From Burkholderiales bacterium (GTDB lineage Bacteria > Pseudomonadota > Gammaproteobacteria > Burkholderiales > Burkholderiaceae_D): 48,467 nt of DNA. Both the position numbers and the translations under genes were made by a program. The notes beneath the pieces were generated by a model. The model saw only the letters and a list, made by a program, of their open reading frames with translations. It ran no database searches and was not told the origin of the DNA. Below, one piece after another: positions 35,925-45,031 of this stretch. The DNA lies in the NCBI GenBank assembly GCA_016200895.1, contig JACQDX010000133.1, positions 1 to 48,467 on the forward strand, given 5' to 3'. Position 1 is the stretch's first letter. Each line of letters begins with the position of its first letter.

Positions 35925-36935
35925 TTAAAAGCCCTGCAACACGACTTTACCCTGAGCTTTGCCGCTTTCTATCAGCGCATGTGCCTTGCGCAAATTCGCC
36001 GCGTTAATCTTGCCAAAGTTCGCATTCACGGTCGTGCGCACCTTGCCAGCATCCACCAGTGCCGCCACTTCTGCCAGTAGCTTGCCTTGCTCATCCATAT
36101 CGACAGTCTTGAACATGGAACGGGTGAACATCATTTCCCAGTGCAGGGAAATCGACTTGCCTTTCAACTGCATCAAGTCCAGCGCCACCATGTCATCGAT
36201 CACAGCCAGCTCGCCTTGTGGCTTCAGGCTGGCGATGATTTCTGCATAGTGCTGGGCTGTCTGTGTCAGACCAGCAACGATGTCGACTTCATTGATGCCT
36301 ATGGCTTTCAATTCCACACTCAAAGGCTTGGAATGGTCAATCACTGCGTGCGCACCAAGATCCAGACACCACTGACGTGTCTCAGCGCGCGAGGCGGTAG
36401 CAATCACTCGCAATTGCGTCAACTGCCGTGCCAACTGTATGAGGATGGAACCAACACCACCGGCACCGCCTATTACCAGCAGAGTCTGGCCTGCTCCACC
36501 GTTCTTGGCGACACCCAGGCGTTCAAACAGCAATTCATAGGCGGTGATGGTCGTCAGCGGCAAGGCGGCGGCTTGCGCATCATCCAGTGTCGTGGGTGCC
36601 TTGGCGACGATGCGTTCATCTACCGCATGCAACTCACTGTTTGCACCGGGACGGTCAATAGCGCCAGCATAATAGACACGGTCACCCGCTTTGAAATTGC
36701 TGACTGCGGTGCCAACTTCTTCAACAATGCCAACTGCATCCCAGCCCAGCACATTCAACTGGCCTTCTGCTGGTGCCCTGCCCAGCCTGACCTTGGTATC
36801 CACAGGGTTGACTGAGATGGCATTCACGCGCACCAGCAAGTCACGCTCTTCCAGCATTGGTTTTGGCAGTTCCACATCTTCCAGCGATGCAGTGTTATCG
36901 ATAGGTAAAGAATGACGGTAAGCAATAGCTTTCAT
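35925..36935 (-). CDS. Zinc-binding alcohol dehydrogenase family protein (quinone-oxidoreductase-like)
   Basis: 336-aa medium-chain dehydrogenase/reductase. N-terminal GroES-like domain (LVRVNAISVNPVDTKVR, GWDAVGIVEEVG) and Rossmann domain with LVIGGAGGVGSILIQLARQL. The Cys/His set for zinc is not evident, so it belongs to the NADPH quinone-oxidoreductase-like, zinc-free group despite the usual family name. ATG 36935 (SD AAGGA) is preferred over the longer frame to 37004. Divergent from the LysR regulator across ~120 bp, the typical control arrangement. Confidence 0.9.
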   Translation of the reverse strand: MKAIAYRHSLPIDNTASLEDVELPKPMLEERDLLVRVNAISVNPVDTKVRLGRAPAEGQLNVLGWDAVGIVEEVGTAVSNFKAGDRVYYAGAIDRPGANSELHAVDERIVAKAPTTLDDAQAAALPLTTITAYELLFERLGVAKNGGAGQTLLVIGGAGGVGSILIQLARQLTQLRVIATASRAETRQWCLDLGAHAVIDHSKPLSVELKAIGINEVDIVAGLTQTAQHYAEIIASLKPQGELAVIDDMVALDLMQLKGKSISLHWEMMFTRSMFKTVDMDEQGKLLAEVAALVDAGKVRTTVNANFGKINAANLRKAHALIESGKAQGKVVLQGF

Positions 36936-37025
36936 GTTGAGTCCTTGAGTGTATTCAGTATTGATAATCGGTATCCAGAAACATTTCCAGATCAGTGCAG
37001 GCATTGTAGAATCTCAAGCGTGAAT

Positions 37026-37050
37026 TGATAAGATCGATAAATAACTATCA
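37026..37050. promoter_or_regulatory. TGATA-N15-TATCA dyad in the divergent promoter region
   Basis: Symmetric half-sites TGATA (37026) and TATCA (37046) lie between the oxidoreductase and LysR genes, just upstream of the LysR ATG, with a GATCGATA in the middle. Fits an autoregulatory LysR-type site; not proven. Confidence 0.4.
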
Positions 37051-37057
37051 CTTTCAA

Positions 37058-37954
37058 ATGAAAATTGAAAATCTCAGCGACCTGCATGTCCTCGTGCAAA
37101 CAGCACGTTGCGGCTCACTCTCAAGAGCAGCCAGCGTATTGGGCATGACACCCGCAGCCGCCAGCGCCACTCTCAAGCGCCTGGAAACCCAGTTAGGCAC
37201 TCGCCTGTTCGAGCGATCAACCCGCGCCCTGCGTATCACCGCCCAAGGGCAAATCCTGCTCGACTATGCACAAAGGGCATTTGATTTGCTCGACGAAGGT
37301 GAATCCCAGGTATCCGAAGCCCGTACCGCTCTGGTCGGCACGATACGCGTTGCCGCTCCATCTGACCTGACACGCACTACCCTGCTGCCCTGGCTGGATG
37401 AATTCCTGGCCCTGCACCCCGGCGTGCAACTGGCGCTGAATGTCGGTGACAGGCCACTGGACGTTGTACGTGATGAAGTTGACGTGGCAATACGTTATGG
37501 CACGCTGACAGACTCGCGCCTGGTCGCCAGAGTACTGGCACAGAGCCGCCCCATACTCTGCGCAGCCCCAAGCTACCTGGCACACCACCCGGCACCACAA
37601 ACACCGCAAGACCTGGCACTACACAATTGCCTGATCTTCGAGCGCAGCAGCCGCCTGCATAAAACCTGGCGCTTTGGGCAAAACGGCAAATGGAAAGAAG
37701 TCCGCGTCAAAGGCGACCGCAGCGCCGACGACGCCTCCCTGGCCCGCATGTGGGCGATAGCTGGCGCAGGCATCATTTTCAAATCATTGATTGATGTCAG
37801 GCAGGAACTGGCAGACGGTAGCCTGGTGGCGCTGCTGACGGACTGGGAGACTGAGGCTTATCCCCTGCATGCATTACTGCCCAGTGGGCGTTTCATACCT
37901 AACCGGGTGCGGGCGTTGGTGGAATTTTTGGCGGGGAAGTTCGCTTCATTGTGA
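37058..37954 (+). CDS. LysR-family transcriptional regulator
   Basis: 298 aa. N-terminal winged helix-turn-helix (LSDLHVLVQTARCGSLSRAA, ASVLGMTPAAASATLKRLE) and a C-terminal periplasmic-binding-like effector domain (GTIRVAAPSDLTRTTLLPWL, VDVAIRYGTLTDSRLVARVL, PSYLAHHPAPQTPQDLALHN). Belongs to the large group that controls adjacent oxidoreductases. ATG 37058 gives the usual short lead MKIENLSDLH; the TTG at 37025 is rejected. Divergent from the ADH-like gene, its likely target. Confidence 0.94.
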   Translation: MKIENLSDLHVLVQTARCGSLSRAASVLGMTPAAASATLKRLETQLGTRLFERSTRALRITAQGQILLDYAQRAFDLLDEGESQVSEARTALVGTIRVAAPSDLTRTTLLPWLDEFLALHPGVQLALNVGDRPLDVVRDEVDVAIRYGTLTDSRLVARVLAQSRPILCAAPSYLAHHPAPQTPQDLALHNCLIFERSSRLHKTWRFGQNGKWKEVRVKGDRSADDASLARMWAIAGAGIIFKSLIDVRQELADGSLVALLTDWETEAYPLHALLPSGRFIPNRVRALVEFLAGKFASL

Positions 37955-37974
37955 AGCAAATGGTTTAAGAATAC

Positions 37975-38856
37975 TCAATCAAAAGCAGCGGCTTTAGCTG
38001 CCACAAAGCTAGCCTCATATTTTTCAATTTTTGCCTTGTCACAAACTTCGCATAAAACGCGCGCACCTTTTCCAGTAAGCATCAATTTCGATCCCGTTTT
38101 GCATTTCTCACATGGCCCAGCCCCTAACGCAGAAAAATTTAGGTAAGGGAAGAACCATTTGCACTGCGTATTCGGTAATTTGGCAGAAAGCCAGGCATAC
38201 TCTTCCATTGGAAGACGTCCTCCAACACCCAAGTACTGCAGTCCTTTCAAGCTTGCTAAAGCTTTAATCGATGCAATATGTGAAGTATCAATACAAAGCG
38301 ATTTGAGCCAGGTCATCTCGGTAAAAGGCTCAATCGAGCCTAAATTTTGACGTGACCACATACTCCCGGTAACAGACAAAGATTCAAGTGTTGTCAAATC
38401 AAGCAGCGGAGAAAAATCTGAAATCAATTTGAAATTTTCGATATCCAAAACCTTTAATTGACTCAGCTTTCGCAATGGATCTAAAGATTCAATTTTCGCG
38501 GAGCTTCCTATATTCAAGCGTCGCAAATTTTGAAGTTGTTCAATACCCCGTAAAGATTTGAGATTGCTCCACTTGATTTGCAAATGCTCCAGAGCAGGCA
38601 TTTTGCATGCAGCATCAAACACTGGTTGAGTTACATGAGTCCAAAGATTTAATCTGCGCACATTAGTAAGTTCCGGAAGTTTAGCGCTCCAAATTTGTAT
38701 CACTTTCTTCTTTTCATTGTCAGGAACGGCACCAAGATCCCAGTGTAGCGCTAATGTTTCTCCTCCATCGTAAGCATCAGGATAAATAATCGACCTTGGC
38801 CAGGTCATGACAGCTTGCCAGTCTTCCAATTCAGGTAAATTACTTTGCTTGTTCAT
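37975..38856 (-). CDS. Leucine-rich repeat protein with C-terminal zinc-ribbon-like motif
   Basis: 293 aa. Residues ~65-240 carry several LRR units (LPELTNVRRLNLWTHV, MPALEHLQIKWSNLKSLRGI, LQNLRRLNIGSSAKIESLDP, LSQLKVLDIENFKLIS). The C-terminus has CEKC and CEVC pairs 21 residues apart, a probable zinc ribbon. No signal peptide or membrane helix. Lower GC than its neighbours, which suggests lateral origin. Its role is unknown; LRR proteins generally bind other proteins. Confidence 0.8.
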   Translation of the reverse strand: MNKQSNLPELEDWQAVMTWPRSIIYPDAYDGGETLALHWDLGAVPDNEKKKVIQIWSAKLPELTNVRRLNLWTHVTQPVFDAACKMPALEHLQIKWSNLKSLRGIEQLQNLRRLNIGSSAKIESLDPLRKLSQLKVLDIENFKLISDFSPLLDLTTLESLSVTGSMWSRQNLGSIEPFTEMTWLKSLCIDTSHIASIKALASLKGLQYLGVGGRLPMEEYAWLSAKLPNTQCKWFFPYLNFSALGAGPCEKCKTGSKLMLTGKGARVLCEVCDKAKIEKYEASFVAAKAAAFD

Positions 38857-38976
38857 GTTGCTCTTTAGATTACAATATATTCAATCCGAATGCGCTCGAT
38901 AATGTATGAACTATACCTTACGTAGATTGCGCTTGTACCCCATAAATCTCACTAGACCAGGAAAAGGAAATATCAT

Positions 38977-39192
38977 ATGTCTGAAGAAGAGAAAGTCAAA
39001 GGCCCTGCTTCTTATTTTCCATCGATAGAGAAAAAATATGGTAAGCCCATCCAGCATTGGCTAAACCTGGTTCAGCAGAGCAAGGGATTAAAGCACATGG
39101 AGATCGTTAACAAGCTCAAGGCTGAGCATGAAATGGGACATGGACATGCCAATGCGATTGTTGCCTATGCATTGAGTGATGGCAAAAAATAG
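38977..39192 (+). CDS. DUF4287 domain-containing small protein
   Basis: 71 aa: YFPSIEKKYGKPIQHWLNLV, KGLKHMEIVNKLKAEHEMGH, GHANAIVAYAL. This is the DUF4287 pattern (IEKKYGKPIxxW, then GHGHANAIV). GGAAAT upstream of the ATG serves as a modest ribosome site (AGGAAA). Function unknown; often found as stand-alone genes or fused to DUF5655. Confidence 0.85.
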   Translation: MSEEEKVKGPASYFPSIEKKYGKPIQHWLNLVQQSKGLKHMEIVNKLKAEHEMGHGHANAIVAYALSDGKK

Positions 39193-39237
39193 ACAGCCAG
39201 TTATAGTGACTAATCTGTTTTCACATTAGGCCCAGTG

Positions 39238-40338
39238 TTACCGACCTAATGCCATGCCGTTGCCACCAAACACATGACACCTCTGCCCAGGCAGTTGTAT
39301 GCAAAGATCAGCCCCCGGATAAAGGTCTGAAGTATCCGCAGGCAGCTTGATAGCGAACAGATTTTCTTCACCTGCCAGTGTCGCATAGACGATCGCGGCA
39401 TCGCCCAGATGCTCGACAAAGCTGATACAGACTTCGAGCTGGTTACTGTGCTCTGTAGCTTGTGATACCAGCACTATATGCTCTGCCCTGATACCGAGGC
39501 TGACTTCGTCGCCTGTCTGCAAATTGCTGTTGACTAACTGGACATTGATATGAGTACCTGCGGCCAGTTGCAGCTCTACCTCGCTGCCGAAATTGCGCAA
39601 CACTCTGGCTTTGACGATGTTCATCTTCGGTGAGCCCAGGAAGCCTGCGACAAAGAGGTTGGCGGGCTTGTCGTAGAGGTTCAGCGGCGCACCTATTTGT
39701 TCTATCTTGCCGCCATTGAATACGGCGATGCGCTGGCCCAGGGTCATGGCTTCTACCTGGTCGTGCGTCACGTAGATCATGGTGGCGGCAAGTTCCCTGT
39801 GCAGCTTGCTGAGTTCTATGCGCATTTGTACGCGCAGGCTGGCGTCGAGATTCGACAGTGGTTCATCAAACAAAAACAGGCCAGGTTTGCGCACGATGGC
39901 GCGGCCTATGGCGACGCGCTGGCGCTGACCGCCGGACAGGTCACGCGGCTTGCGTTGCAGCAGGTGGGTCATTTGCAGGATGCTGGCGGCGTGTTGTACG
40001 GCGCTGTCTATCTCGGCCTTGCTCATGCTGGTGAGACTCAGGCTGAAGGCCATGTTTTCATACACAGTCATATGCGGATACAGGGCATAAGACTGGAACA
40101 CCATGGCCAGGCCGCGCTTGGCGGGCGGGATATCGTTCGCAAGTACATTGTCTATATGCAGCTCACCGGCGCTGATATCTTCAAGACCGGCAATCATGCG
40201 CAAGAGCGTGGATTTACCACAGCCTGAGGGGCCGACAAAGACCATGAATTCACCATTGCGCACGTGCAGGTCTATGCCTTGCAACACCTGGTTATTGCCA
40301 TAGGATTTGCTGATCTGCTGCAGTTTGACTTCGGCCAT
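39238..40338 (-). CDS. Sugar ABC transporter ATP-binding protein, UgpC/MsiK-like
   Basis: 366-aa ATPase of the carbohydrate CUT1 type. Walker A GPSGCGKST, Q-loop FQSYALYPHM, signature LSGGQRQR, Walker B FLFDEPLSNLD and switch YVTHDQVEAM; a C-terminal ~130-residue TOBE/regulatory region follows (NLFVAGFLGSPKMNIV, GIRAEHIVL). ATG 40338 follows AAGGAA; the frame extends upstream into the GH3 gene and is rejected. Last gene of the amino-sugar operon, energising the two permeases upstream. Confidence 0.94.
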   Translation of the reverse strand: MAEVKLQQISKSYGNNQVLQGIDLHVRNGEFMVFVGPSGCGKSTLLRMIAGLEDISAGELHIDNVLANDIPPAKRGLAMVFQSYALYPHMTVYENMAFSLSLTSMSKAEIDSAVQHAASILQMTHLLQRKPRDLSGGQRQRVAIGRAIVRKPGLFLFDEPLSNLDASLRVQMRIELSKLHRELAATMIYVTHDQVEAMTLGQRIAVFNGGKIEQIGAPLNLYDKPANLFVAGFLGSPKMNIVKARVLRNFGSEVELQLAAGTHINVQLVNSNLQTGDEVSLGIRAEHIVLVSQATEHSNQLEVCISFVEHLGDAAIVYATLAGEENLFAIKLPADTSDLYPGADLCIQLPGQRCHVFGGNGMALGR

Positions 40339-40349
40339 GCCTGATTCCT

Positions 40350-41903
40350 TTATGCTTCTGCCACTGCGGCGCTTGAAAACCCCGCAACCGGTATCTGGCC
40401 GCTGGCGACAACTTCTGCGGCAAACCAGGCGCGTGCTGCGTCGATGGCTGGTGGTGCAAAACCATAGGTGATCAATGCGGGAGCCTGGATATCCAGCATT
40501 TGAAACGGGTTCCACAAGACCAGGTGCAGGTCAGGCTTCCAGGTGTCGCGTACCTGTTTGCTGTAGCGTATGCGCACGGTAGATGCCAGCACTACGAAGC
40601 GGCCATCATCTGGCAAGGCGCTCCATTCAAAGCTGTCTGCATTGTCAAAGGTGACGGTATCAACATCATACAAACTGGCCAGCATGGCACTGACTTTTGC
40701 TGCGGGTATGCCAGCCTCTGAAACGCCATCACTGACGACGTCGGCGCTGATGATCAGACGCAGCTTGCTGCCCTTGGCAGGCGGTTGTGCATTGCCTTGG
40801 GTAGTCAGGCCACGCTTCCAGGCGTTGGACATGAGAATGCGGTCTGCCATGTCGGTCTGGTAGGCAGTATCTATGCAAGGGTAGGTTTTTGTCAGAGCGC
40901 TCATGCGTTGCAGTTTTTGCTGTACCTCTGCCAAAGAAATCTGGCCGGATAAAATCACTTCTGTCAGTGCATTCAGGGTTTCGAGCTGTGTCTCTGTGGT
41001 GCCCAGTGCCATGACCATGTCTGCACCGGCTAGCAAGGCACGTACTGCGGCATTGCCAACACCATAGCGCCCTGCTATGGCGTGCATGTCCATGCCGTCG
41101 GTAATGACCACACCCTGGTAATTCCATTGATCGCGCAGCAAGCCAGTCAGGATGGGCTTGGACATGGTGGCAGGATTCTCTGCATCCAGTGCCGGGTAGA
41201 CGATATGCGCTGTCATCATCGCTGGTGCATTGCGGTTGACTGCGATCTGGAAAGGTGCCAGTTCCAGCGCCTGCAATTCTGCCAGACTCTTGTTCACGGT
41301 AGGCAGGTCGCGGTGGGAATCAACATTGGTGTCGCCATGACCGGGGAAATGTTTGACGCAGCAAGCTACGCCTTCCGCCAGGCTGCCATCCATCCAGGCC
41401 AGGGCGAGTTCGCTGGCACGCTTGGGATCTGAACCGAAGGAGCGCTCAGAGATGACGGGGTTATCGACATTGTTATTCAGATCCAGCACAGGCGCAAAGT
41501 TCCAGTTGAAGCCCAGTGCCTTGACGCCGCGCGCAACAGCAGCACCCACCTGGCGGCATAGTTCAGGATCATCGCTGGCCCCCAGCGACATTGCCGCCGG
41601 GGGCTGCGGTACCCAGGTGGAGCGCACGACTGCGCCCCCTTCCTGATCGATGCCGATCAGCGCCCCCTCCCCCAAGATAAGGCGCAGATCAGCCGTCAGT
41701 TTTTTCAGCTGGATTTCGTCAACCATGTTTTGCCTGAACAGGCAAATGCCACGGATATGATTGTCTTTTAAAAATTGCGCCGATGTCGCATCAAGGCTGG
41801 TGATGGGCATGCGTATCATCACCAGTTGCCCGGCCAGGCGGCGTGCTTCTTCGCGTGTCAGAGTTTGTTGCTTATTATTGTCTTGCTTATTGTCTTGCGT
41901 CAT
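40350..41903 (-). CDS. Glycoside hydrolase family 3 beta-N-acetylglucosaminidase (NagZ-like)
   Basis: 517 aa, without a signal peptide, so cytoplasmic. GH3 catalytic domain: LIGIDQEGGAVVRSTWVP, CCVKHFPGHGDTNVDSHRDLP (the His on the flexible loop with Asp is the NagZ-type acid/base dyad) and VVITDGMDMHAI with the Asp nucleophile. NagZ enzymes are ~340 aa; here a C-terminal domain of ~170 residues follows, as in Nag3-type actinobacterial enzymes, some of which act as phosphorylases. Placed between permease and ATPase genes, with a 4-base overlap at the 5' end, so it probably splits imported GlcNAc oligomers. Confidence 0.9.
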   Translation of the reverse strand: MTQDNKQDNNKQQTLTREEARRLAGQLVMIRMPITSLDATSAQFLKDNHIRGICLFRQNMVDEIQLKKLTADLRLILGEGALIGIDQEGGAVVRSTWVPQPPAAMSLGASDDPELCRQVGAAVARGVKALGFNWNFAPVLDLNNNVDNPVISERSFGSDPKRASELALAWMDGSLAEGVACCVKHFPGHGDTNVDSHRDLPTVNKSLAELQALELAPFQIAVNRNAPAMMTAHIVYPALDAENPATMSKPILTGLLRDQWNYQGVVITDGMDMHAIAGRYGVGNAAVRALLAGADMVMALGTTETQLETLNALTEVILSGQISLAEVQQKLQRMSALTKTYPCIDTAYQTDMADRILMSNAWKRGLTTQGNAQPPAKGSKLRLIISADVVSDGVSEAGIPAAKVSAMLASLYDVDTVTFDNADSFEWSALPDDGRFVVLASTVRIRYSKQVRDTWKPDLHLVLWNPFQMLDIQAPALITYGFAPPAIDAARAWFAAEVVASGQIPVAGFSSAAVAEA

Positions 41904-42727
41904 TTCACTGCTCCATCCATGCCGCGCATAAAAAAGCGCTGGGTAAATAAAAAGGCGACCAATATAGGTGCAACTGTCAAAATGGTTCCTGCCGCGATGA
42001 CGCGAGTACTGCTGCCATAAGTACCGCGCAAATACAGCACACCGGCAGACAAGGGGAAATCTTCTGGCTTGCTGATGACTATCGATGGCCAGATGTATTC
42101 ATTCCATGCTTCCACCGCAGTCAATATGCCAACTGTTGCCAGCCATGGCGTGATCAATGGCAAGACGATGCGATAAAAGATTATCCATTCACTGGCACCG
42201 TCTACCCTTGCAGCATCCAGCAGGTCTTGTGGCACTTCATCAAAAGCTTGCTTTAACAAGAGTATGGAGACGGCTGTCACGATATTTGGCAAGACCACGG
42301 CGGTATAGGTGTTCACCAAAGAGATCTTGGTCATGGTGATGAAGTTGACCAGAAAGTTGACTTCAGAAGGCAAGATCATGGTCGCCAGAATCACGCCCAT
42401 GATGAGCCTGCTGCCGCTGAACTGCATGCGGGATAAAGGGTAAGCTGCAAGTGAACACACAACCAGCTTGCCCAGCACTGTCGCAAGAGTGATCAGCAAT
42501 GAATTCTTGTAGAAAGCGACGATGGGAATGACGCGAAATGCTTCTATGAAATTATCCAGCGAAACACCACGCGGCCAGAATGTGGGCGGAAATTCAAACA
42601 GATTGCCCTCGGTAGAAATCGCTACTACCAGCGTCCACCAGAATGGGAAAATGCAGATGATGGCAATCAGGCTTAGCAAGCCATATTGCGACACCGTGCG
42701 CAAGACTTTATTGGCAGATGCGCTCAT
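41900..42727 (-). CDS. Carbohydrate ABC transporter permease (NgcG-like)
   Basis: 275 aa, six membrane helices, CUT1-type second permease. N-terminal QYGLLSLIAIICIFPFWWTL, and the EAA loop DAARVDGASEWIIFYRIVLP that contacts the ATPase. Its ATG overlaps the first permease's stop (ATGA), so both are co-translated; its own stop overlaps the GH3 gene likewise. The frame extends 19 codons upstream without support. It pairs with the MalF-type permease and the binding protein. Confidence 0.94.
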   Translation of the reverse strand: MSASANKVLRTVSQYGLLSLIAIICIFPFWWTLVVAISTEGNLFEFPPTFWPRGVSLDNFIEAFRVIPIVAFYKNSLLITLATVLGKLVVCSLAAYPLSRMQFSGSRLIMGVILATMILPSEVNFLVNFITMTKISLVNTYTAVVLPNIVTAVSILLLKQAFDEVPQDLLDAARVDGASEWIIFYRIVLPLITPWLATVGILTAVEAWNEYIWPSIVISKPEDFPLSAGVLYLRGTYGSSTRVIAAGTILTVAPILVAFLFTQRFFMRGMDGAVK

Positions 42728-43623
42728 TTCCTGTGCCCCGGTTTGAGCCAGCGCAGGCAGACAAAAGCAATCGCCATACAGCACAAAGACACCACAAAAC
42801 TTGCAGCCAGACCACGCGGCAGCTTCAAGTGCTTCAAACCCTGGTCGTAGGCATAATACAGCGCCGTGAAGGTAGAATTCATAGGCCCGCCCTGGGTCAG
42901 CACATCAACTTCCTGATAGGCCTTCAAAGCCGCCAGTACAGACATGATGCTGCATACAAGTATTGTTGGTTTCAGCATGGGCACTGTGATGCGCCAGAAA
43001 CGTTGCCAGCGATTAGCACCGTCCAGTATTGCGGCTTCCTGCATCTCGGCAGGCAGTGACTGCAATGCCGCCAGGTACATCACCATATACCAGCCCAGGC
43101 CACGCCAGAAAGAGACGAACATGACGGCAAACAGGGCAAGTGTATCGTCCGACAACCAACCCAGTGGCGCAGTGATGAGATGCAATTGCAGCAGCACATA
43201 ATTGAGTGTGCCCTGTTCATGGAACATGAAGCCCCACATGATGCCGACCACAGAAACCGTAGTAACCACTGGCACATAATAAGCCGCGCGGAACCAGCGT
43301 ATGCCAGGCAATTGATTATTCACCAGCACTGCCAGCGATATCGCCCCCAATTGGGTGAAAGGCACGACCAGCAAAAACAGCAGGGAGTTTTCAAGCCCTG
43401 TCAAAAACATGTCATTGGCAAACAGGGCGCGATAATTGGCGAAGCCTACCCAGTGCACTTCGCGTATCAGACTGAAATCAGTGAAACTCAGATACGAGCC
43501 ATATAGGACAGGCCAGAAGGAGAACATCAGCAGCAACAGCAAGGCCGGTGCAAGAAAGGCATAGGCCAGCAGATTGCGCTTGTTTGGCATAGATGCTGAG
43601 ACAGAGTTAAGCAGCTTATTCAT
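42724..43623 (-). CDS. Sugar ABC transporter permease (NgcF-like)
   Basis: 299 aa, CUT1 MalF-type permease with six helices: NLLAYAFLAPALLLLLMFSF, PVLYGSYLSFTDFSLI, WVGFANYRALF and the EAA loop EAAILDGANRWQRFWRITVP. Starts 4 bases inside the binding-protein stop (ATG 43623). With the following permease it forms the membrane channel for amino-sugar oligomers, an assignment from context. Confidence 0.94.
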   Translation of the reverse strand: MNKLLNSVSASMPNKRNLLAYAFLAPALLLLLMFSFWPVLYGSYLSFTDFSLIREVHWVGFANYRALFANDMFLTGLENSLLFLLVVPFTQLGAISLAVLVNNQLPGIRWFRAAYYVPVVTTVSVVGIMWGFMFHEQGTLNYVLLQLHLITAPLGWLSDDTLALFAVMFVSFWRGLGWYMVMYLAALQSLPAEMQEAAILDGANRWQRFWRITVPMLKPTILVCSIMSVLAALKAYQEVDVLTQGGPMNSTFTALYYAYDQGLKHLKLPRGLAASFVVSLCCMAIAFVCLRWLKPGHRK

Positions 43624-44948
43624 GGAAGCTTCACCCCTTGCAGCTTGCGGTTCCAGATACCTACCGCCTCATCCAGCGCTTCTTGTATGTCACGACGGCC
43701 AGTCACGCCAGCTTCGACGGCCTTGACCAGGAAGCGTCGCAATTCATCATAATCATCAATGCCACTGACATACAGGCTGCGGGCAGAATTCATGGAGTTT
43801 GCCGCCACTGCCAGTGCCTGTTCCGATGCGCCAGCATTGGGTAGAATTTTCTTGAAGTAGGAATTTACCAGCGCCTGCTTGGTGGTGGGCATGACACCAG
43901 CCTGACGGGAAAACGCGAGTTGATTGGCATCGCTGGTAAGGTAGCGGGCAAAGGCGGCAACTTCAGGAATATCTTTTTTCTTTACGCCTTTGGGTATGGC
44001 GAAATGAAACATCCAGCCACCGTCATTGATACCCGTTGGCCCTGGCGGCACAGGGAATATACCTGTCTGCGCATAAATTTCTGGTGCATCAGTTTGTATG
44101 CGTTTGATGGCTGTCGGTGCACTGACCATGACACCAAGACGGCCACCCAGATAAGCATCTACCACTGCAGGGAAATTGTCTTCTGCGAATAATTTGTCTT
44201 TTAAAAAACCGCCCGCCTTGTAAGTAGCAGCAAGCTTTTTGACCAGCATCACATGCGCAGATGAATTGAAGACTGCCTTGCCATCACGTATTAAATCCAG
44301 CCCCTGTTGCATGAAAAAACCATCGATCTTGCCGAGTGCAGGTGCATAGCCTGGCTTGCCGGTTTTGAGGGAAATCATGACGGCCTGGGTCAGCAATTCA
44401 TCCATGCTCCGTGGTGCCTGAAAGATGCCCGCCGCCGCCAATATCTTGCGGTTATAGGCAATCACATTGACATTGCTGTAATGCGGAAAGCCATACACCT
44501 TGCCATTGAAACGCAAATCAGCCAATGCTGCATCGGTGTAGTCATTGGTGGTACCTGGTGCTGCCAACAATGCGTCAACAGGTTCGAGCAAGCCATCACG
44601 CGCCATTTCTTCTGCCCAGGGCACGCTCAAATTCACCAGTGCTGGTGGCGTACCAGCAGCGATGGCAGTGATCAGTTTTAATTGCAGAATATCCCAAGGA
44701 AAATCCACCCATTCAAGCTTGATGCCGGAGTGTTGTGCTTCGTAATTTTTGACGAGTTCCTGAAAATAGGGAATGAATTTTGGCTTCAGGCTCATGGTCC
44801 AGAATTCGATTTTCTGGACGGCAAAGGCATTGTCGTGCAAGCCAAAACTTAATAACAATGCGCTCAAGAACAAGCGTAATTTCGCTCGCGAAATCAGACT
44901 TTTGCATATACTCCCCAATATTTTTAAGCAATCTCGCATTTTAATCAT
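43620..44948 (-). CDS. Sugar ABC transporter substrate-binding protein (NgcE-like)
   Basis: 442 aa, extracellular solute-binding protein family 1. A signal peptide lies after a ~25-residue basic lead (RLFLSALLLSFGLHDNAFA), followed by VQKIEFWTMSLKPKFIPYFQ, GIKLEWVDFPWDILQLKLI and the family FHFAIPKGVKKKDIPEVAAF segment. Met1 and Met4 are both possible starts. Periplasmic; delivers the sugar to the two permeases. An 83-bp gap to the upstream SIS gene holds an ATACT/AGTAT dyad around a G5 run and may contain a secondary promoter or processing site. Confidence 0.92.
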   Translation of the reverse strand: MIKMRDCLKILGSICKSLISRAKLRLFLSALLLSFGLHDNAFAVQKIEFWTMSLKPKFIPYFQELVKNYEAQHSGIKLEWVDFPWDILQLKLITAIAAGTPPALVNLSVPWAEEMARDGLLEPVDALLAAPGTTNDYTDAALADLRFNGKVYGFPHYSNVNVIAYNRKILAAAGIFQAPRSMDELLTQAVMISLKTGKPGYAPALGKIDGFFMQQGLDLIRDGKAVFNSSAHVMLVKKLAATYKAGGFLKDKLFAEDNFPAVVDAYLGGRLGVMVSAPTAIKRIQTDAPEIYAQTGIFPVPPGPTGINDGGWMFHFAIPKGVKKKDIPEVAAFARYLTSDANQLAFSRQAGVMPTTKQALVNSYFKKILPNAGASEQALAVAANSMNSARSLYVSGIDDYDELRRFLVKAVEAGVTGRRDIQEALDEAVGIWNRKLQGVKLP

Positions 44949-45031
44949 ACCAATCTTGCTATTAATAAAAATACTGGGGGTAGTATCTATTTTTTAAGTT
45001 TTTAAAAAAATAGCCTGCTGCATCAGCTGCG

